From Algibacter_G agarivorans (GTDB lineage Bacteria; Bacteroidota; Bacteroidia; Flavobacteriales; Flavobacteriaceae): a stretch of 22,821 nt of DNA. The notes below the pieces were generated by a model, which ran no database searches, was not told the origin of the DNA, and saw only the letters and a list, made by a program, of their open reading frames with translations. Position numbers and translations under genes: made by a program. Positions 1 through 5,177 of the stretch are shown here, one piece after another. Location of the stretch: positions 1-22,821 of the forward strand of contig NZ_BAABJJ010000019.1 in NCBI RefSeq assembly GCF_039543245.1. The letters are read 5' to 3'. Position 1 is the stretch's first letter. Every line of letters starts with the position of its first letter.

Positions 1-74
1 AACTAAAAAAACAGGGATAGCTACGTCTTGTTGGTAAACAAACCCAAAAAATAATCATGAAAATTAAAAAAAAT

Positions 75-146
75 TGAAGAAATATGAATAATACTCCAAT
101 CCTTTTTAAAAATGAATAGTTTTTGGACTTACTTCTGAAAGTGCCT
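75..146. repeat. 72-bp repeat, left copy (inverted relative to the right end)
   Basis: These 72 bases are an exact reverse complement of 22750-22821. The match breaks at 147 on the inner side. On the outer side the right copy runs into the end of the window, so the true repeat may be longer. The left copy abuts the transposase remnant, so it is probably part of, or was carried with, an insertion sequence. It encodes no protein I recognise. Confidence 0.9.
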
Positions 147-163
147 TTTTAGTTTTATGCTTT

Positions 164-360
164 TTAATAAAAAGAAGGATGATTTTTTATTTTGGCATTA
201 AAGGATTCAACGGATGCGTTGGTACTGCGATTGATAAAATAGTTTATATAGAGCGATAATTCAAAGTTATACTATTTGCTATGGTATTAAAAGCCCTAAA
301 GCCAGATTGTCCAACAACATCTTTGTGCCAGTCAAACAAAAATCGTGTTCTCGTATTATA
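164..360 (-). pseudogene. Decayed transposase fragment, ISL3/ISAon1-like C-terminal region
   Basis: Read on the minus strand, two adjacent frames give pieces that join into one transposase-like stretch. About 357-250 contains FDWHKDVVGQSGFRAFNTIA followed by NSITLNYRSI and a stop. A frame change then gives NYFINRSTNASVESFNAKIK from 244, ending in a stop at 164. The NRSTNASxESFNAKIK motif is, from family knowledge, the hallmark of the C-terminal part of ISL3-type (ISAon1 group) transposases common in Bacteroidota. The N-terminal two thirds, a continuous frame and the residues that normally follow AKIK are all missing, so this is a dead remnant. It lies just downstream of the tmRNA gene. Confidence 0.75.
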
Positions 361-420
361 AAACTTTTAAAATGTTCTTGTTTTCTTAATTGAATGACTT
401 CTATGAACAATTACTAAATA

Positions 421-457
421 AAGACACCTTGTAAACCAAAGCATTTACAAGGTGTCA
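421..457 (-). terminator. Rho-independent terminator of the tmRNA gene
   Basis: A perfect 13-bp stem (423-435 with 444-456; GACACCTTGTAAA and its complement) encloses an 8-base loop. On the minus strand it follows the tmRNA 3' end by 4 bases and is followed by a T-rich run (TTTATTTAG). Position and strand fit termination of ssrA. Confidence 0.8.
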
Positions 458-460
458 ATG

Positions 461-852
461 TGGAGTCGGAGAGAATCGAACTCTCGTCCAAACAAGTAAC
501 CAAAGAGCTTTCTACACGTTTATTCTTTTCTTGGATTTTCGATTATAAGCTGGTTAAAGACAACCCACTTATAACTTATCTTCTTTAGTTTCAAAAAGGC
601 ATCAAAGCGCTACCTAATCTATATTGACATTTACGATGCCTCAAAATGGAACGCCGTCAATCAAGGCTTTCCGGAGACATAAAGCTTGTACACCTTGTGT
701 ACCTAGGCCAATCCTACTATAATTCGGATTATGCAGCTAAAGCGTAGTTATTCTCGCCGTTTAAAATTTGGTCTAGCCTTTTACGTGTTTCAATGCCATT
801 ACACGACGTGCTTACCGTTCAATTAATCTCGCTGTCAAAACCAGTCGACCCC
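461..852 (-). tRNA. ssrA: Transfer-messenger RNA (tmRNA, ssrA)
   Basis: tmRNA rescues ribosomes stalled on broken messages by acting as tRNA-Ala and then as a short mRNA. On the minus strand the 5' end reads GGGGTCGACTGGTTTTGACA (from 852), the usual tmRNA start. The 3' end carries a T-arm (GAGAGTTCGATTCTCTC) and GACTCCA. GGGGTC pairs with GACTCC, with one G-U pair, to form the acceptor stem. The terminal CCA is not fully encoded after the discriminator A. The tag frame lies at 758-729. The length of about 392 nt is normal for a one-piece tmRNA. A strong terminator follows. The promoter is uncertain: the nearest good -7 match is about 215 bp upstream (1067-1074). Confidence 0.96.
729..758 (-). 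other. tmRNA proteolysis-tag reading frame (GENNYALAA)
   Basis: Inside the tmRNA the minus-strand codons GGC GAG AAT AAC TAC GCT TTA GCT GCA TAA give GENNYALAA-stop. With the alanine carried by tmRNA itself this yields the tag AGENNYALAA. The YALAA ending is the conserved degradation signal read by ClpXP and related proteases, and the sequence fits Bacteroidota tags. Confidence 0.93.
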
Positions 853-898
853 ATTATTAATGAAATAGTAAATTTTTAATTTACGTAATTGAATTAAT

Positions 899-946
899 CC
901 CGAACTTGCTTGTGCTGAATTTATTTCAGTATTTCGGGAACTCTCC
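899..946. repeat. Nested palindromic extragenic repeat
   Basis: An outer inverted repeat CCCGAA (899-904) / TTCGGG (933-938) encloses an inner one, CTGAA (915-919) / TTCAG (925-929). The outer half-sites are followed by ACTTG and AACTC. The inner unit resembles the complete unit at 22370-22390 (CTGAACTTGTTTCAG). It looks as if one copy of a short palindromic repeat was inserted into another. Confidence 0.55.
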
Positions 947-961
947 AAGTAAATTTTATTT

Positions 962-1062
962 TAGCGTTACCCACTTTTGCTGTTAATGGCAAAAGTGCGT
1001 CAGGCTTTCCGCTATATCTTTTGCAAAAAAGCAAAAGGATGCCGCTTCAATCCTTAACGCGG
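962..1062. repeat. Structured extragenic repeat, copy 1
   Basis: The ends GCGTTA (964-969) and TAACGC (1055-1060) can pair. Inside are two hairpins: CACTTTTGC (972-980) with GCAAAAGTG (989-997), and CTTTTGC (1018-1024) with GCAAAAG (1031-1037). GTCAGGCTTTC lies between the hairpins and TCAATCC precedes the closing arm. A second copy at 22476-22554 keeps the ends and the two linker motifs but has different hairpin arms. It sits in the gene-free gap between ssrA and the gene at 1165. Confidence 0.8.
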
Positions 1063-1066
1063 AGTG

Positions 1067-1074
1067 CAAAGTTA
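1067..1074 (-). promoter_or_regulatory. Possible Bacteroidota -7 element (TAACTTTG)
   Basis: The minus-strand sequence TAACTTTGCA fits the -7 consensus TAnnTTTG of the Bacteroidota primary sigma factor. Transcription would start about where the structured repeat begins and could run into ssrA. No clear -33 TTG is seen, so this is a weak call resting on one element. Confidence 0.4.
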
Positions 1075-1164
1075 TCAAAAAAGTTTGTATACCCTTGTAA
1101 ATCCGAGTATTTTAGAGCAAAATTTATACCAAATCATATTAGTGTCAGTTAAAAAAGTAACTTT

Positions 1165-2367
1165 ATGAAGTTTGCCATAATAAAAGAGCGTAAAAACCCA
1201 CCAGATCGTCGCGTGGTATTTTCACCAGCAAAATTAGTACAAGCTAAAAAACAATGTCCGGAAGCCACTTTTAAAGTAGAATCATCTGACGTTCGTGTGT
1301 TTTCAGACGAACAATATAGAGCAGCAGGATTCGAAGTCACGGATAATGTTTCAGATTGCGATGTTATGATAGGTGTAAAAGAAGTCCCAATAGACGCACT
1401 TATTCCAAATAAAAAATACTTTTTCTTTTCGCATACCATCAAAAAGCAACCCTATAACCAGAAACTACTAAAAGCCATTTTAGAAAAAAATATAGAACTC
1501 TACGATCACGAAACCATAGTTAACAAAAAAGGGTTTCGATTAATAGGATTCGGTCGTTATGCAGGTATAGTTGGAGCATACAACGGGTTTAGGGCATGGG
1601 GATTAAAATATAATTCATGGAATTTACCAAAAGCAGGGTCTTTACCAAACCAAGCTGCTTTAATTTCAGAATTAAATAAAATACAATTACCTAATATAAA
1701 AATATTGCTAACAGGAAGTGGTAAAGTGTCGAACGGCGCACAAGAAATGTTGGATGCTATGGGCATTAAAAATGTTTCGGTTAAAGATTATTTAAACAAT
1801 ACTTATAACGAACCTGTATATTGTAAAATAGACGTACTAGACTATAACAAACGTAAAGATGGAAAGGTTATAGGTAACTTTGACTTTTTCAATAATCCAC
1901 AAGACTATGAGTCCGATTTTATGCGTTTTGCCAAAGTAACCGATTATTATATCACGGGTCATTTTTACGGAGATGGTGCCCCATTTTTATACACGCGAAA
2001 CGATGTGAAATCCTCAGATTTCAATATCAAGGTAGTAGCCGATATTAGTTGCGATGTTGATGGACCAGTGGCAACAACGCTTCGCGCCTCGACCATAGGA
2101 GACCCTATTTATGGTTACGACCCACAAACAGAATCTGAAATAGATTATAAAGATGAAAAAGCTATAACCGTTATGGCAGTAGATAATTTGCCATGCGAAC
2201 TCCCACAAGATGCCAGTGAAGGATTTGGTGAACAGTTTTTACAACATGTTATTCCTGCATTTTTTAATAACGATGCTGATGGTATTTTACAGCGAGCCAA
2301 AATCACAGAAAACGGAAAATTGACAGAAAGATTCTCATATTTGCAAGATTATGTAGATGGAAACTAA
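1165..2367 (+). CDS. Saccharopine dehydrogenase (Lys1-type) / alanine dehydrogenase superfamily oxidoreductase
   Basis: A 400-residue cytoplasmic NAD(P)-dependent dehydrogenase. The N-terminal half resembles the AlaDH/PNT N-terminal domain as found in the lysine-forming saccharopine dehydrogenase Lys1. KERKxPPDRRVVFSP is near residues 7-21. GVKEVP (Lys72) and FFSHTIKKQ (His90) match in order and spacing the Lys/His acid-base pair of yeast Lys1 (from memory). A Rossmann segment TGSGKVSNGA is at 183-192. VVADISCDVDGP and LPxDASEGFG near the C-terminus also match Lys1-type proteins. The ATG at 1165 is the first start in frame. It is followed 32 bp downstream by the SDR gene. Physiological substrate is uncertain; lysine/saccharopine metabolism is the family role, not shown here. 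Confidence 0.8.
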   Translation: MKFAIIKERKNPPDRRVVFSPAKLVQAKKQCPEATFKVESSDVRVFSDEQYRAAGFEVTDNVSDCDVMIGVKEVPIDALIPNKKYFFFSHTIKKQPYNQKLLKAILEKNIELYDHETIVNKKGFRLIGFGRYAGIVGAYNGFRAWGLKYNSWNLPKAGSLPNQAALISELNKIQLPNIKILLTGSGKVSNGAQEMLDAMGIKNVSVKDYLNNTYNEPVYCKIDVLDYNKRKDGKVIGNFDFFNNPQDYESDFMRFAKVTDYYITGHFYGDGAPFLYTRNDVKSSDFNIKVVADISCDVDGPVATTLRASTIGDPIYGYDPQTESEIDYKDEKAITVMAVDNLPCELPQDASEGFGEQFLQHVIPAFFNNDADGILQRAKITENGKLTERFSYLQDYVDGN

Positions 2368-2399
2368 TATTTTTGTTATAATTTTAAATCACATGCAAT

Positions 2400-3179
2400 A
2401 TTAAAACGGCATTAGTAACAGGAGCTGCATCAGGATTAGGTTATGAGTTAACACTTTTATTAGCAAAAGATGCTTATAAATTAATACTTGTAGATGTTGA
2501 TGCCGTGAATTTAGCAAAAACTAAAGCTGAAATAGTACATGGTTTTAATGTTGAGGTTGTTGCGTTAACCAAAGATTTAAGCCTTCCAAATGTTGCCCAA
2601 GAAATTATAGATGATATTGATAATATTCCAATTGATGTGTTAATAAATAACGCAGGTTTTGGCTTATTTGGTTCGTTTGCAGAAACCGATTGGGAGCGCG
2701 AATCCGCTATGTTGCATGTGCATATCATAACAACAACCCATTTAACTAAATTGGTGTTAGAAAATATGATTAAATGTGGTTCGGGCCAAATTTTAAATAT
2801 GTCATCTTTGGCAGCTTTTCAGCCAGGGCCTTTAATGTCTATTTACTACGCTTCAAAAAGTTATATGTTATCATTTTCTGAAGCCATTGCCAATGAGCTT
2901 AAAGGTACAGGTATTACGGTAACAGCACTATGTCCAGGGCCAACAAAAACATCTTTTCAAGAAACTGTTTCGAAAAACACCTACGACAACAAACTAAAAT
3001 TCAATATGGCCTGTGCCAAAGAAGTCGCACTTTATGGCTATAAGGCCATGCTTAAAGGAAAGTCGTATGCCATTCCCGGAGGGTTCAATAAGTTTTTAGC
3101 TGCCTTGCCTCGATTTATTCCCAGAAATACAGCCACATCTATTGTTAGAAAAATTCAAGCAAAAAACAGGGAGGATTAG
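2400..3179 (+). CDS. Short-chain dehydrogenase/reductase with non-canonical ATT start or start-site frameshift
   Basis: A classical SDR of about 259 residues. From the ATT at 2400 the protein would begin M-K-T-A-L-V-T-G and run into the cofactor motif TGAASGLG (residues 7-14). NNAG is at about 83-86 and the catalytic set is Ser136, Tyr149 and Lys153 (YYASK). PGPTKTxF follows the active site as usual. There is no ATG, GTG or TTG in frame between the upstream stop (2385-2387) and the GTG at 2505, which would cut off the whole cofactor-binding motif. Either ATT/ATC is used, or one extra base near 2401 separates the out-of-frame ATG at 2393 (which would give MQYKTALVTGA) from the body. The substrate is unknown. 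It probably shares a transcript with the dehydrogenase upstream. Confidence 0.82.
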   Translation: MKTALVTGAASGLGYELTLLLAKDAYKLILVDVDAVNLAKTKAEIVHGFNVEVVALTKDLSLPNVAQEIIDDIDNIPIDVLINNAGFGLFGSFAETDWERESAMLHVHIITTTHLTKLVLENMIKCGSGQILNMSSLAAFQPGPLMSIYYASKSYMLSFSEAIANELKGTGITVTALCPGPTKTSFQETVSKNTYDNKLKFNMACAKEVALYGYKAMLKGKSYAIPGGFNKFLAALPRFIPRNTATSIVRKIQAKNRED

Positions 3180-3182
3180 TTC

Positions 3183-3413
3183 TCAGAGTTCCACTTTTAA
3201 TAATTGTTTAAACATCCAAAACCCTACTCCCAAGAACGTTCCGAAAAGTATAGTAAACAACCAAGCTTCTTTATGAATGAGTGGTTGTATTGCTGTGTTT
3301 ATAATATCAATGAGTAAATACATAGGATTACTTATTACTTTCCAAGAATTATAGCGTAAAAATCGGCCTAAATAGACACCGAAACCTGTAAGGAAAAATA
3401 TGAAAAAGAGCAT
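3183..3413 (-). pseudogene. C-terminal fragment of a DUF1361 membrane protein
   Basis: The 76 residues contain FFLTGFGVYLGRFLRYNSW followed by a short linker and FTILFGTFLGVGFWMF. This matches the last third of DUF1361 integral membrane proteins, which are usually around 210-220 residues long (from memory of the family). Just upstream in the same frame is a TAG, and beyond it is the start of the DUF1801 gene on the opposite strand, so about 140 N-terminal residues are missing. It carries two membrane-type hydrophobic stretches. Best read as a truncated remnant; a short translated protein from the internal ATG cannot be excluded. It ends 3 bp from the SDR stop, tail to tail. Confidence 0.72.
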
Positions 3414-3445
3414 AGAAAAAGACTAAAGGAAAAAGAAACCAAACT

Positions 3446-3823
3446 ATGAAACCTGTAGACGAATATTTTATAAAACAAAAGGAACCGTATCAATCTATCA
3501 TGCTTTATGTTAGAGATGTTATTTTAAATACACTTCCAGGAGTAGAAGAAAGGTATAGTTATAAAATCCCGTTTTATAATATTGAAAAAAAGCCTATGGT
3601 CTATTTGAATATTTTAAAGGGAAAAAATTATGTTGATGTTGGTTTTGTTCAAGGCATTCTTCTTGAAAAAGATTTTCCTATTTTGAAAAATGATAATAAA
3701 CGCAAGCAGGTTCGTTCTATTCAATTAAAATCTATTGAAGATTTAAATCAAGAAAATTTTGTAGCACTATTGCATGCAGCCGCTGAGCAACTTAAAAAAA
3801 GTAAAAGGGCTTGGTTCATATAG
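3446..3823 (+). CDS. DUF1801 domain protein
   Basis: A 125-residue cytoplasmic protein. The N-terminal VDEYFIKQKEPYQSIMLYVRD and the core LPGVEERYSYKIPFYNIEKKPMVYL-type region (about residues 30-55) are typical of DUF1801 (YdhG-like, SufE/frataxin-like fold in some members). The later GFVQGILL segment is also characteristic. The biochemical role of the family is not settled. The gene is probably expressed alone: it starts divergently from the DUF1361 remnant and stops 1 bp before the kdsA stop on the opposite strand. Confidence 0.8.
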   Translation: MKPVDEYFIKQKEPYQSIMLYVRDVILNTLPGVEERYSYKIPFYNIEKKPMVYLNILKGKNYVDVGFVQGILLEKDFPILKNDNKRKQVRSIQLKSIEDLNQENFVALLHAAAEQLKKSKRAWFI

Positions 3824-3824
3824 T

Positions 3825-4643
3825 TTAAAGGCTATTAATTGTTTTTCTAATGGCCACTAAATTTGTTAGAAGGTTTTCTAAATTATCTAAATGAAGCATA
3901 TTAGCACCATCGCTTTTGGCATTAGCAGGGTCAAAATGGGTTTCAATAAACAGACCATCTACATTGTTAACAATACCCGCTCGGGCAATGGTTTCTATCA
4001 TGTCTGGCCTGCCACCAGTAACGCCAGCAGATTGATTGGGTTGTTGTAAAGAGTGGGTAACATCTAATACGGTAGGCGCATATTGGCGCATGGTAGGAAT
4101 GCCACGAAAGTCTACAATCATGTCTTGATAGCCAAACATGGTGCCTCTATCGGTTATCCAGGCTTTATTGTTACCAGCATCTTTCACTTTTTGTACAGCG
4201 TGCTTCATGGCTTCTGGACTCATGAACTGACCTTTTTTTAAGTTCACCACTTTTCCTGTTTTTGCCGCTGCAACCAATAAATCGGTTTGTCTTACCAAAA
4301 AAGCAGGAATTTGCAATACATCAACATACTGTGCAGCTAGATAGGCATCACTAATTTCATGGATATCCGTAACTGTAGGAACATCAAAAGTGTCAGAAAC
4401 TTTTTTAAGAATTCTTAAAGCTTTCTCATCGCCAATTCCAGTAAAACTGTCAATTCTACTTCTATTAGCTTTCTTGAAACTACCTTTAAAAACATAAGGA
4501 ATTTCTAATTTATTAGTGATTTCGACTACTTTTTCAGCAATACGTAATGCCATGTCTTCACTTTCAATGGCACAGGGACCACATAATAAAAAGAAATTAT
4601 CAGAATTTGTGTGTTTTAACTTCGGAACGTCGCTAAGGTGCAT
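3825..4643 (-). CDS. kdsA: 3-deoxy-8-phosphooctulonate synthase (KDO-8-phosphate synthase), metal-dependent class
   Basis: Condenses phosphoenolpyruvate with arabinose-5-phosphate to Kdo-8-phosphate, the committed step to the Kdo of the lipopolysaccharide inner core; cytoplasmic. The 272-residue length fits the family. The N-terminal motif LLCGPCAIES puts Cys24 where the Escherichia coli enzyme has Asn. His197 (DVTHS), Glu234 (ETHFDP) and Asp245 (KSDG) complete the four metal ligands with the same spacing as in the Aquifex enzyme (Cys11, His185, Glu222, Asp233, from memory). This predicts the metal-dependent class. KGSFKKANRS (about 53-62) is the phosphate/substrate loop. A -7 promoter element at 4664-4671 gives it its own promoter; the gene upstream is 32 bp away. 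Confidence 0.97.
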   Translation of the reverse strand: MHLSDVPKLKHTNSDNFFLLCGPCAIESEDMALRIAEKVVEITNKLEIPYVFKGSFKKANRSRIDSFTGIGDEKALRILKKVSDTFDVPTVTDIHEISDAYLAAQYVDVLQIPAFLVRQTDLLVAAAKTGKVVNLKKGQFMSPEAMKHAVQKVKDAGNNKAWITDRGTMFGYQDMIVDFRGIPTMRQYAPTVLDVTHSLQQPNQSAGVTGGRPDMIETIARAGIVNNVDGLFIETHFDPANAKSDGANMLHLDNLENLLTNLVAIRKTINSL

Positions 4644-4663
4644 GTACTTTAAAATTTAAGCAG

Positions 4664-4671
4664 CAAAGTTA
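4664..4671 (-). promoter_or_regulatory. kdsA promoter -7 element (TAACTTTG)
   Basis: The minus-strand TAACTTTG matches TAnnTTTG exactly and lies 20 bp before the kdsA ATG, giving a leader of roughly 14 nt. The -33 region has only a weak GTTTAA. The element sits in the 32-bp gap after the small membrane protein gene. Confidence 0.6.
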
Positions 4672-4675
4672 CGTA

Positions 4676-5035
4676 TTAAATACGTTCTTTTAAACTATTT
4701 CTTATTATCCATAGTGCCATGATAAAATTAGCAAAAACAAATAACCCACCATAAATCATAAGTTGTTTAATGGGGTAAGAAAGCGCTATAATTTTAAATG
4801 CATCGGATAAAAACGCTAAAATTAAATACGAAGAAATACAAACAAAAGTTATTCCAAGAGTGAAATTAAGCCTATGATTAGGCTTAATGATTTGCCATAA
4901 AAAAGGAATGCCAAACAATAAAATTGGGTAGGCGGTAATACCTTCGATTTTATTTACCATGGTAAACCAATAAGCCGTAATGGCAATAAAATAAAGGTAA
5001 GGTATAAGGTTTGTGTATTTATTGATTAGTGACAT
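4676..5035 (-). CDS. Small integral membrane protein of unknown function
   Basis: 119 residues with about four hydrophobic segments: near 10-26 (LIPYLYFIAITAYWF), 34-50 (AYPILLFGIPFLWQII), 57-77 (FTLGITFVCISSYLILAFL) and 90-112 (MIYGGLFVFANFIMALWII). Lysine/arginine residues between segments suggest loops on the cytoplasmic side. I do not recognise a named family. It lies upstream of kdsA on the same strand and diverges from typA, with 142 bp between the start codons. A role in the envelope is only a guess from location. Confidence 0.75.
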   Translation of the reverse strand: MSLINKYTNLIPYLYFIAITAYWFTMVNKIEGITAYPILLFGIPFLWQIIKPNHRLNFTLGITFVCISSYLILAFLSDAFKIIALSYPIKQLMIYGGLFVFANFIMALWIIRNSLKERI

Positions 5036-5146
5036 AATTACGCTTTTTTACTGTTCTAGTGTGATTGAATTACTAAAATTAACGGAATCATTTTTTAAAA
5101 AGTATAAATGCTAATAAATATAACATTTTTTTAACTAAATAACACG

Positions 5147-5154
5147 TACCTTTG
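5147..5154 (+). promoter_or_regulatory. typA promoter -7 element (TACCTTTG)
   Basis: TACCTTTGCAC matches the Bacteroidota -7 consensus TAnnTTTG. The predicted start lies about 15-18 nt before the typA ATG. A T-rich stretch (TTTTTTT, near 5126-5132) lies at roughly the -33 position but has no TTG. Confidence 0.6.
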
Positions 5155-5177
5155 CACGCTTAAAATAAGGCACTATT

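Noticed and set aside
461..490. tmRNA 3' end as an active attachment site of a genomic island
   Set aside because: I found no second copy of the tmRNA 3' end (TTCGATTCTCTCCGACTCCA) in the window and no integrase gene.
853..900. Promoter immediately upstream of ssrA
   Set aside because: The A+T-rich stretch has no TAnnTTTG match at a suitable distance on the minus strand, so I did not list one.
1149..2208. Open frames opposite the dehydrogenase gene (minus strand, about 1149-1442, 1557-1766 and 2014-2208)
   Set aside because: They lie wholly antisense to a gene with clear family motifs, show no recognisable domains and have no start context; they are frame shadows.
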